Positions 9,063 to 18,399 of a stretch of DNA of 36,708 bases are shown here, one piece after another (the stretch's first letter is position 1; the number at the start of each line of letters is the position of its first letter). The stretch spans positions 1 to 36,708 of the forward strand of contig SXNM01000081.1 in assembly GCA_005777155.1 (NCBI GenBank), in the 5' to 3' direction. A model generated the notes under the pieces. It saw only the letters and a program-made list of their open reading frames with translations, had not been told where the DNA came from and ran no database searches. Made by a program: the position numbers and the translations under genes. Origin of the DNA: Pseudomonadota bacterium (GTDB lineage: Bacteria > Myxococcota_A > UBA9042).

Positions 9063-10256
9063 ATGGTCGAGGGCCCTGCAGCGCCGCCGTTGTGGATCGA
9101 TCGTCAAGCCGACTTGAGCGCGTTTTGCCAGCGGATCGAGGCAAGCGAGCGGATCGGCTTTGACACTGAATTCCACGGCGAACGCAGCTATTTCCCACAC
9201 TTGATGCTGATCCAGGTGGCGCTGCCCGATTGTGTCGCGCTCATCGACGCCCGCGCCGATCTCGACCTGCGCGGCTTCTTTGGTCGCCTGCGGGACAGCG
9301 GCGCGCTGATCGTCGGCCACGCCCTGCACAATGACCTGGAGATCGTGGCCTCGGTCTATGGCGTCCACTTTGAGCGCCTCTTCGACACCCAGATCGCGGC
9401 GGCGTTCTGCGGCTACGGGCTCCAGATCGGCCTCGCCCCCCTGCTGCAGGGGACGCTGTCGCTGCGACTGCCCAAGGGCGCACAGCTCGCAGATTGGAGC
9501 CGGCGGCCGCTACCAGAGAAGCAGCTTGCCTACGCCGCCAACGACGTCTTGCACCTCGAGGCGCTGTACCAGCGGCTCTCGCGGCGCCTGCGCGACCTAG
9601 ACCGGGTCGAGTGGGTCGAGACCGAGTGCCGCGCGCTCTGCAGCCCTGACCGCTATGGCCGTGATCCCGCCGAGGCGTGGCAGCGCATCGGGCCGGCGCG
9701 GAAGCTGCCGCCGCGCGACCTCGGGGTGCTCGTCGCGCTGGCGTCCGAGCGCGATGCCATCGCCCGGGAGGTAGATACGGTCCCACACTTCCTCGTCTCC
9801 GATGACGTGCTGCTGACGATGGCGCGCCACGCCCCCACCGATCGGGACGCCCTGATCGGAGATCGCCGGATGGGTAACCGCAACCTCGCGCGCTACGCCG
9901 ATCGCTGGCTTGACGCCATTCGCCGTGGGCTCGCCACGCCCGTCCCGCTGCCGCCTGGCAGGCCGCCGCCGGAGCCAGGCGTCGAGGCCGTGGCGGGCCT
10001 CTTGATCCTGCTGGTCAACGAGATCGCCGCCCGCGAGGGCGTCGCCTCCCAGCTCCTCCTCAAGCGTCGCCAGGTCGTTGAGGCGCTGCAAGACGGCTGC
10101 AAGTGTGACAACGGCCTGCTAGACAGGCTGGGCCTGCATGGCTGGCGTCTTGAGCTCGTCGGCGCGCAGGTCCGATCGCTGCTGGATGGCCAGACGCAGG
10201 CGGCCGTGCGCTGCGCTGACGACGGCAGCCTCGGTCTGAGCTTCGTCCGGCGCTGA
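9063..10256 (+). CDS. rnd: Ribonuclease D-like 3'-5' exonuclease with HRDC region
   Basis: GFDTEFHGERSYFPHLMLIQVA, LIVGHALHNDLEIV, YAANDVLHL (DEDD exonuclease motifs); start chosen at 9063. Confidence 0.88.
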   Translation: MVEGPAAPPLWIDRQADLSAFCQRIEASERIGFDTEFHGERSYFPHLMLIQVALPDCVALIDARADLDLRGFFGRLRDSGALIVGHALHNDLEIVASVYGVHFERLFDTQIAAAFCGYGLQIGLAPLLQGTLSLRLPKGAQLADWSRRPLPEKQLAYAANDVLHLEALYQRLSRRLRDLDRVEWVETECRALCSPDRYGRDPAEAWQRIGPARKLPPRDLGVLVALASERDAIAREVDTVPHFLVSDDVLLTMARHAPTDRDALIGDRRMGNRNLARYADRWLDAIRRGLATPVPLPPGRPPPEPGVEAVAGLLILLVNEIAAREGVASQLLLKRRQVVEALQDGCKCDNGLLDRLGLHGWRLELVGAQVRSLLDGQTQAAVRCADDGSLGLSFVRR

Positions 10257-10262
10257 GCGCCG
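10248..10262. other. Perfect 6-bp hairpin CGGCGC-TGA-GCGCCG with the rnd stop codon as loop
   Basis: Read directly; located between convergent rnd and queE. Confidence 0.35.
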
Positions 10263-10264
10263 CG

Positions 10265-10938
10265 CTACACGCCGCGCGCCGCTTCAGGCCAAATAATCTT
10301 GTGCAGTTGCAGCTGTATGCGGCCCGGCGCTCGCTCGCGCAGCAGCCACGCCGCCAGCTCTGCCGGCGCCAGCTCGCCATGCACTGTTGACCACAAGATG
10401 GTCGCCGCGACGCCTCGTAGCTCATCGCGCAGCCTCAAGAGCGCCCAGTCGAGATCGACGATGTCGGCGGCGACGATCTTCAGTTCATCCTCCGGTCGCA
10501 GGTTTGCCAGCGCGTCCCAAAGGTTCCGGTGCGACTCGCCAGACCCGGGGCACTTGAGGTCGGCGATGATTTTGGCGCGCGGGTCGATGTGTGACCACCG
10601 ATAGGCGCCGCTGGTCTCGATGAGCACTTCGTGGCCGTGGTCGCACAGCGCGGCCACCAGCGGCGCGCATCCTGGCTGGGCCAGCGGCTCGCCACCGGTG
10701 ATCTCGACCAGCGGCAGGCCCAAGGCGCGGACGCGCTCGATGACGGCGTCGATGGTCAGCACCTCGCCGGCGTCGAACGAGTAGACAGTGTCGCACCAGC
10801 GGCAGCGCAACGGGCAACCGGCGAGGCGGACGAAAGCGCATGGCCGCCCGGCATGGGTCGACTCGCCCTGGATCGAGCCATAGATCTCGCTGACACCGAC
10901 CCGCTCGACGGCGCGGGGCGACGCCGGGCGATCCAGGC

Positions 10939-10942
<4 letters not shown>
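10265..10942 (-). CDS. queE: 7-carboxy-7-deazaguanine synthase (radical SAM)
   Basis: SEIYGSIQGESTHAGRPCAFVRLAGCPLRCRWCDTVYSFDAG with CX3CX2C; ITGGEPLAQ; ORF-track start trimmed to 10942. Confidence 0.9.
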
Positions 10943-11715
<773 letters not shown>

Positions 11716-11737
11716 CGCCGACCTCCGGGCACGCAGG

Positions 11738-12628
11738 CTACGAGTGGCGCGCCAACGGCGGCGGAGCATGCCACGGGACAGTGCCGCCTGCACCCTCGAT
11801 ACAGAGGGGCAGCACGTCGCGCTCTTGACCGCTGCCCTCGCCCAGCCGCAAGCGGCCATCTGCCGCAACGCCAAGCAGCCTGCCCTCGCAGCGCTCCCCG
11901 CCGTCGTCCAAGAGCAACGTCACGGGTGCGCCGAGAAACGCCAAGCGGGCGTCGATTCGCGCGACGTCGAGCGCCCCGCCGTCGGCCTGCCACGCCTCGA
12001 CGGCCCGCCGCACAGCGGCCACCACCGCTACGAGCAGCGACGGCGACCCATTGGCGGTGTCGACGCCCAGATCGTCGAGGCAGGCCACCGCCTCGCGTAG
12101 GCCTGCAGGCAGCCCCTCGCGTCGGAGGTTGATGCCGATCCCACACAGCCAGACCGGCGAAAGGCCTTGTCGCTCGACGCGCTCGCTGAGGCACCCGCCG
12201 AGCTTACGCCACGCGCCCTCGCGCACGATCACGAGATCATTCGGCCACTTGATGCGAACGTCGGCGCCGGTGGCCGCGCTCAGCGCCCGCGCTAGAGCCT
12301 CGCCAACCACCAGCGAGGCCAGCGGCCAGCGCTCGGCCGGCAGGGTCAGCTCGGCGCCCAGCGTGAACGTCCACGCCGCACCCGGAGCAGTGGCAAAGGC
12401 CTTGTCACTGCGGCCGCGGCCAGTCCGCTGGTCCGCCGTGATCAACATCAGCCAGCGGTGGTGAAGGCCTGGCGTGACCCTCGCGATCTCTGCCGCCAAG
12501 CGCTGCGTCGAGTCGGCCTCGGCCAGCGCCACCAACTGCCAGCGGTCGCCTTCGTCGCGGCCCCAAGCGGCACGCAGCGCCGAGATCTGGGCTTCGAGCG
12601 CGGCCGAGGCAGGCAATGCAGCGTTCAC
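11738..12628 (-). CDS. birA: Biotin--[acetyl-CoA-carboxylase] ligase
   Basis: DSTQRLAAE, TADQRTGRGRSDKAFATAPGAAWTFT, IKWPNDLVI, GIGINL. Confidence 0.9.
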   Translation of the reverse strand: MNAALPASAALEAQISALRAAWGRDEGDRWQLVALAEADSTQRLAAEIARVTPGLHHRWLMLITADQRTGRGRSDKAFATAPGAAWTFTLGAELTLPAERWPLASLVVGEALARALSAATGADVRIKWPNDLVIVREGAWRKLGGCLSERVERQGLSPVWLCGIGINLRREGLPAGLREAVACLDDLGVDTANGSPSLLVAVVAAVRRAVEAWQADGGALDVARIDARLAFLGAPVTLLLDDGGERCEGRLLGVAADGRLRLGEGSGQERDVLPLCIEGAGGTVPWHAPPPLARHS

Positions 12629-13470
12629 GCGGTCGCGACGAGGCGCAGCGATAGGTCGGCCGCCTTGACGCTGTGCGTCAAGCTGCCGATCGAGATGAAG
12701 TCGACGCCGGCCTCGGCGACGGAGCGCAGACGATCGGTGGTCATGTTGCCGCTGGCCTCGAGCTGGATCCTTCCAGCGGCCAGCCGCACCGCCTCGCGGG
12801 TCAGGTCGAGGTCCATGTTGTCGAGCATCACCAGATCAGCGCCCGCCGCGATCGCCTCGGTCAACTGGTCAAGCGACTCAACTTCCACTTCGATCTTCAG
12901 CAGATGTGGCGAAGACGCCTTGGCCGCGCGAACGGCGGAGGCGACCCCGCCGGCGGCAGTAACGTGGTTCTCCTTCAGCAGCACGCCGCTGTCGAGGGCG
13001 CTGCGGTGGTTGCCGCCACCGCCGACCCGCACAGCGTACTTGTCGAGCATTCGAAAGCCAGGCGCCGTCTTGCGGGTGTCGAGGATCGTGGCGCCGGTGC
13101 CCGCGACGGCCTGCACAGCCGTCCGCGTCGCCATGGCGATGCCGCAGCTGCGGCTGATGAAATTCAACGCTGTCCGCTCAGCCGTCAAGATGGAAGCCGT
13201 GCGCCCCTCGATGGCGATGACCACTCTGCCGCGATCGACCGACTCGCCCTCGTGGGCCAGCAGCTGCACCTGCAGACCGGGATCGACGCGCCGCATCACG
13301 GTGGCAAAGAGCGGCAGGCCGCATGCGATGGTCGCGCTCTTGGCCTTGACCTCGGCGCGGCCCCGCGCGGTCGAGCCGACGGTCGCCATCGTCGCGGCGT
13401 CGCCGATGCCGATGTCCTCCTGCAGCGCGAGGTCGATGAGGGCTCTTACGGCGGGGGTGTCAAACCACAT
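12625..13470 (-). CDS. nadC: Nicotinate-nucleotide diphosphorylase (carboxylating)
   Basis: ALQEDIGIGDAAT, ILDTRKTAPGFRMLDKYAVRVGGGGNHR, EASGNMT, ISIGSLTHSVKAADLSLRL; start trimmed to 13470; overlaps birA start. Confidence 0.93.
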   Translation of the reverse strand: MWFDTPAVRALIDLALQEDIGIGDAATMATVGSTARGRAEVKAKSATIACGLPLFATVMRRVDPGLQVQLLAHEGESVDRGRVVIAIEGRTASILTAERTALNFISRSCGIAMATRTAVQAVAGTGATILDTRKTAPGFRMLDKYAVRVGGGGNHRSALDSGVLLKENHVTAAGGVASAVRAAKASSPHLLKIEVEVESLDQLTEAIAAGADLVMLDNMDLDLTREAVRLAAGRIQLEASGNMTTDRLRSVAEAGVDFISIGSLTHSVKAADLSLRLVATA

Positions 13471-13860
13471 GGCGCGGAGGATAGGGGGGGCGCCTGCGCT
13501 TGGCAATGGAGCGGGGCTGCCACCAGCTGGACGCCGGCACGTCCTGATCCGCCTCCCAAGGGACGCCCAGGTCGGGTGCACCGGAACGCCCGGCTCCCCT
13601 CGGCGCGCATTCCCGGCCGCAGGGCAGCGCCGCTGGCTCGCCAGGTTTGCAGCGCTGCCCGGTCGGCGGTGGCGCGGGGACGGCTCGTCCGCCAGCGACG
13701 AGGCGCCCTGGTATCAGCCTGCCGGTCCCGCCGCCGTGGCCCCGAGGGCCAACGACTCAGCAGCAGGTCTTTGCGAGTTCGTGCCACGGCGGGCCCTATC
13801 GGACAACCTGTGACAGCCCCCACCTTGATGGCCAGGTCGGGGGCGCGCACCCTGCCTGCG

Positions 13861-16227
13861 ATGTCGCCGCCGCCCAACGCCCGCCAAACCAACCTCATGC
13901 CGCCACCGGCGCGGCCTGCCGCTCGCCGGCCCCGGCCGCGCGCCGGCGATGCCCTGCAACCCGGCAGTTCCTTCCTCGAAGTGGTCGAGGTCGCGGTCGC
14001 GGCGGACACCGACCTCCTGACCTATGGCTTGCCAACACATGGCCACGGTGCGGTGGCCGGCTGTCGCGTCAGCGTCCCGGTGCGCGGGCGGCTGGAGGTC
14101 GGCGTCATCTGGCGTCGCATGGCCGCCAGCGAGTGCCAAGTGGCGGTCGAGAAGCTGCGTCCGATCGCGTCCTTGCTCGATGAGGAGGCGCTCTGGCCTG
14201 AGGCGCTTCGGGGCGCGCTGGCGCAGCTCGCTCGCTACACCCACAGCCGCCTCGGCATGGTCGTCCGCACGGCGCTCCCCGGTCCACTGCGCCGCACTGG
14301 GGCAGAGCACGATCGTGCGCCGGGTCGCCTGCCATGGCATGCCGAGTTGGTCCCCGCCGTAGACTGGCCCGTCGGACTCAAGCGGGCGCAGCGGCGCGTG
14401 CTCGAGCGCCTCCTCGCGATCGGACCCTGCGAGGTCTCCGCCTTGCGCCGCGACGTAGACCCCACCACGGGCATCGCCAAGGCGGTCGCAGTGCCGCAGA
14501 GCGCGCTCGTCGAGTTGGAGCAGGCCGGCCTCCTTCGCCTGTCGCAACAGCGTGAGCAGCTCGATCCTTTCGCCGGCGCCACGTTGCCGGCGCCCGACGT
14601 CGCGCCGCCGCTCAGCGCCGACCAGCAGCGCGCCGTCAGCGCCATCGGCGGTGCCGTGCGAGAGCGGCGATACCAGGGCTTCTTGCTGCGCGGCGTCACC
14701 GGTTCAGGCAAGACGGAGGTCTACCTCGCCGCCATCGCCGAGGCCCTGTCCGGTGGTCGCAGCGCCATCGTGCTCGTGCCCGAGATCGCCCTGACGCCGC
14801 AGCTGGTTGAGCGCTTCCAGGCACGCTTTGGCGACAGGGTCGTCGCGCTGCACTCGGGCATGACCGACCGGGCGCGGCTGGCGGCGCTCGAGCACCTGCG
14901 GCGACATGGCTCAGTCGTCGCGATCGGGCCCCGCTCGACGCTCTTCGCGCCGCTGGCCGATGTAGGCGCCATCATCCTGGACGAGTGCCACGACGCCTCG
15001 TTCAAACAGGCGACGGGCGTGCGCTACCACGCCCGCGACCTCGCGCTGTTGCTCGGCCGCGGACATGGCGCCGCGGTCGTGCTCGGCTCGGCGACGCCGG
15101 CCTGCGAGGAGTGGCAGCTCGCCGCGACAGACCGCTTGCAGCTCGTCGAGTTGCCAGCGCGCGTGCTGCAGCGCCGCCTGCCCGAAGCGTTCGTCATCGA
15201 TCTGCGCGTCGCCGAGCGCCTGCAAGACCCCGGCGACGATCGGCCCTCGCTGCTAAGCCGACCACTGGTTGACGCCATCGCCGAGACCGTGGGTCGGGGT
15301 GAGCAGGCGATCGTGCTGCACAACCGGCGCGGCTTCGCACCGACGCTGATCTGCCGTGGCTGTGGCGCCGCGCTGGAGTGTCCACGCTGCACCGTCACGC
15401 TGGTGCTACACCAGGCCCAGCGCCGCCTTCGCTGTCATCTCTGCGACTACGCTGCGCCCGTCGAGCAGCCCTGCGTCCACTGCCACGCCACAGCGCGTCT
15501 GCAGGTTGGCGCCGGCACCGAGCGCATTGAGCAGGCCCTGCAGCGAGAGCTGCCCAGCGCGCGCATAGGACGCTTCGATCGCGACACGGCCCAGGGGCTG
15601 CGTCTGCACGACCTGCTCGACCGCTTCCGCCGACGCGAGCTCGATGTCCTGGTTGGCACGCAGATGCTCGCGAAAGGCCATGATTTTCCAGCGGTGACCC
15701 TGGTAGGCGTCGTGCTGGCCGAGGCCGGTCTCGACATTCCGGACTTCCGCGCCGGTGAGCGCACCTTTCAACTCTTGACCCAGGTCGCTGGTCGCGCAGG
15801 TCGTGGCGAACGTCCGGGGCGCGTGCTCGTTCAGACCTTTCGACCCGACCATCCAGCCATCGTCAGCGCGCTGGCCCAAGACCACGACGCCTTCCTGGCC
15901 AATGAGCTGACGCTGCGCCGCCGCGCCCACTACCCCCCATTCGGGCACTTGGCGCTGCTTGAGGTGCGCCACGCTGACGCCAGCCGCGCCGAGGCCGGGC
16001 TCCTCTCTCTCGTCGAGGCCCTGCGCCAGGACGGCGCCGACGTCCGCGGGCCGCTGCCGGCCGGAATCTCGCGGATTCGCGACGTCTGGCGGCTGCAAGC
16101 GCTGCTGCGTGACGACGACCGTAGCGCGTTGCACCACCGGCTGCAGTGGATCGCTGCACGCGCGCCGCAGGCCCTGCCGTCAGGCGTCACCCTGTTGCTC
16201 GACGTCGATCCGCTCGACTTTGGCTGA
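13861..16227 (+). CDS. priA: Primosomal protein N' (replication restart helicase)
   Basis: LLRGVTGSGKTEVYLAAIAEAL (Walker A), ILDECHDASFKQ, Cys zinc-binding cluster CRGCGAALECPRC...CHLCDYAAPVEQPCVHC, VGTQMLAKGHDFPAVTLVGVV; N-terminal start uncertain. Confidence 0.9.
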   Translation: MSPPPNARQTNLMPPPARPAARRPRPRAGDALQPGSSFLEVVEVAVAADTDLLTYGLPTHGHGAVAGCRVSVPVRGRLEVGVIWRRMAASECQVAVEKLRPIASLLDEEALWPEALRGALAQLARYTHSRLGMVVRTALPGPLRRTGAEHDRAPGRLPWHAELVPAVDWPVGLKRAQRRVLERLLAIGPCEVSALRRDVDPTTGIAKAVAVPQSALVELEQAGLLRLSQQREQLDPFAGATLPAPDVAPPLSADQQRAVSAIGGAVRERRYQGFLLRGVTGSGKTEVYLAAIAEALSGGRSAIVLVPEIALTPQLVERFQARFGDRVVALHSGMTDRARLAALEHLRRHGSVVAIGPRSTLFAPLADVGAIILDECHDASFKQATGVRYHARDLALLLGRGHGAAVVLGSATPACEEWQLAATDRLQLVELPARVLQRRLPEAFVIDLRVAERLQDPGDDRPSLLSRPLVDAIAETVGRGEQAIVLHNRRGFAPTLICRGCGAALECPRCTVTLVLHQAQRRLRCHLCDYAAPVEQPCVHCHATARLQVGAGTERIEQALQRELPSARIGRFDRDTAQGLRLHDLLDRFRRRELDVLVGTQMLAKGHDFPAVTLVGVVLAEAGLDIPDFRAGERTFQLLTQVAGRAGRGERPGRVLVQTFRPDHPAIVSALAQDHDAFLANELTLRRRAHYPPFGHLALLEVRHADASRAEAGLLSLVEALRQDGADVRGPLPAGISRIRDVWRLQALLRDDDRSALHHRLQWIAARAPQALPSGVTLLLDVDPLDFG

Positions 16228-16264
16228 GCCGCCGCGCCGCGCCGCGTCTTGGGCGCTGCTTTGC

Positions 16265-18382
16265 CTATTGCTGGCGCACCGCCCAGAACACCGCGTCCAG
16301 CCCGACGCTGTTGCCGCCGACCTTGAAGGTCATGTTCCACTTGCAGGGCAGGGCCTGCTTGCCGAGCGTGTCGATGATCATGTTCTGGTCATCGTCAAAG
16401 ATCGGGCAGTCGTCGGTCCAGATGGTCATCGCTTCGCCTTTGCTAGTGTCGACATCGAGGGTGGCGAGCTGGGCCTCGATGAACCCGGCGCCCAGCTTGA
16501 CCAGCGTCTCGCAGACGCCGGTCAGAAAGCTCTCGCCGACCAATGACTGTTGCTTTGCGAGGTCTTTGGCGAAATCGGCGCAGCAGGTGTCTTTGGCGAC
16601 GCACTGCTGACCCGCCAACAGCGACTTGATCATCATCTCGAAGGAGTCGACCTTTGGGTTGCCGGTCAGCAGCGGCAAGAGCTGCTTCTGCACCAGAAAG
16701 CTCACCAAAGCGCCCCACTTCACCAAGAGCCCGTGCTTAGCGATGTCGATGGTCGAGAGGATTCCGTCGCGCGTCATGTCGAAGTGGCCGACGATCGCCT
16801 CGTTCTGAAACTGCGCGAAGCTGATGGTCTTCTTGCCGCAGGCCGGGTCCTTTGGGCTGCACGGTTGGCCGAGCGACCACTTGTAGGTCACGCTCATCCA
16901 CTCGTCGCGGGTGTAGGCCTTGCTGAGCTTGCCGTCGGCGCCCGGCTCCTTCTGGATCTCGATGACGCCGCCGACCTCTAGGTTGGTCAGGATCTTGCCG
17001 AGATCGGCGCCCGCCGTCAGGCCCTGTTGGACGTCCTTGGGCAGGTAGAGGAACAGGATGGAGTCCAGCAACTTGACGATGAGCGCCCCGAACGGCTGCT
17101 TCAGGTCGTCAATCGCCGGCGACTTGGGATTCTCAAAAATCAACCCGCAGAACGAGTCGAGCGAGCTGCCGCCGAGCTTGCACGCCAGCGACAAAATGCC
17201 AGCGATCGGGTCCGACAAGATGTCGAAGATCGCCTTGAAAGCGAACTCAACCGAGTCCGGCAACACGCTCAGCAGGTCGAGCACCGTCGTCATCTCGTAG
17301 GTGCCGACGATGCGCGGCGGCAAGTCCTTGACGATGACCGTGACCGAGTCGCCCTCAAGCGCCATCGTCTGCGGGTTCCAGGCCACCTGCACGCCGGTGT
17401 CGAGGCAGCCGCCTGCCCGCACCTGATCAGCCGACGTCTTGCGGGCGATGCCGAGGACCGTAAAGGTGATGGGCTGCCCCGTCTTGCTCTGCTCCTTCTG
17501 CACCCAGGTCAAGAAGGGCGGATAGGTTACCGCCCACGGCTTGTCCCAGCCGATGGGCGGGCTCTCCCACTGCGCGGTGGGCAAGACGTCGCCGAGGTCG
17601 AGGTCCTGGCACGCCGGCTGTCCTGGCGCCGCCTGCTGCACCAGTCGAATGCGGATGTCGCTGTAATCCATCGGGTTGTTGCTCCCGAGGTAGTGCGGAG
17701 TAATCGTCAGCGGCCCCTTGGCCTTGCTCAAGACATGAAACTCAAAGAATTTTGGCACAATTACAGTCGGATCGGCCTCAGCGACCGACGCCACCACGTC
17801 GAAGACGCCCGTTTGGCTGCCCGCCTTCACCTCCGTCGTAGCGACGCCGTTTTCGTCGGTCAGCGCCACCTCCAGCAGCACCTCGCCGAGGCCGCTGGCT
17901 GCCACCGGGTCTTTCAGCAGGAAGCGGATCGGGGCGTTCGCCGTCGGCTCGCCGTCGACCACCAGCCTCACCGCGACCTTGCGCACGCTGTTCTGGTTGA
18001 GCTGCAGCTTACAAAGCGCCTTGCAGAGCCCGCCAAAGTCGTCCTTGTTGCCGTTGGCTAGGGCGTACTGCAGCTCAATGGCAGGCCCCTGAACGTCGCC
18101 CGGTTCGCCATCCGCCGGGGCGATGCCGTCCTGCGCGTCCTGGGGCGCCTGAGCGTCGAACTGCCCGACACCAAAACCATCGCCACCGAACACGGATCCA
18201 TCGCCAGCGCCGGCTCGCCCGTCGGCGAAGGGCAGCAAAATGCCCGCTGTCGGCTCTGCGCTGCACCCCATCTGCATGAGCAGCGCTGCGAGTACGATCC
18301 AGTGCCCGCCATGAGGCCCCTTGGCAAGCGCCACCGCCGGAACGGAGGCCGAGCGGGGTATCACTTCGCTGCGCACGCTCAT
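16265..18382 (-). CDS. Exported protein, 705 aa, possible lipoprotein; Ig-like (Big_1-type) region plus novel C-terminus
   Basis: AGGAGG SD; signal-like segment ending MQMGCSAEP (weak lipobox); KVAVRLVVDGEPTANAPIRFLL...TDENGVATTEVKAGSQTGVFDVVASV. Confidence 0.75.
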   Translation of the reverse strand: MSVRSEVIPRSASVPAVALAKGPHGGHWIVLAALLMQMGCSAEPTAGILLPFADGRAGAGDGSVFGGDGFGVGQFDAQAPQDAQDGIAPADGEPGDVQGPAIELQYALANGNKDDFGGLCKALCKLQLNQNSVRKVAVRLVVDGEPTANAPIRFLLKDPVAASGLGEVLLEVALTDENGVATTEVKAGSQTGVFDVVASVAEADPTVIVPKFFEFHVLSKAKGPLTITPHYLGSNNPMDYSDIRIRLVQQAAPGQPACQDLDLGDVLPTAQWESPPIGWDKPWAVTYPPFLTWVQKEQSKTGQPITFTVLGIARKTSADQVRAGGCLDTGVQVAWNPQTMALEGDSVTVIVKDLPPRIVGTYEMTTVLDLLSVLPDSVEFAFKAIFDILSDPIAGILSLACKLGGSSLDSFCGLIFENPKSPAIDDLKQPFGALIVKLLDSILFLYLPKDVQQGLTAGADLGKILTNLEVGGVIEIQKEPGADGKLSKAYTRDEWMSVTYKWSLGQPCSPKDPACGKKTISFAQFQNEAIVGHFDMTRDGILSTIDIAKHGLLVKWGALVSFLVQKQLLPLLTGNPKVDSFEMMIKSLLAGQQCVAKDTCCADFAKDLAKQQSLVGESFLTGVCETLVKLGAGFIEAQLATLDVDTSKGEAMTIWTDDCPIFDDDQNMIIDTLGKQALPCKWNMTFKVGGNSVGLDAVFWAVRQQ

Positions 18383-18399
18383 CGATGGCCTCCTGCGTG

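Noticed and set aside
12673-13860. Upstream extension of the priA ORF (1184 aa in track)
   Set aside because: The first part is antisense to nadC and low-complexity; PriA homology begins near 13.95 kb.
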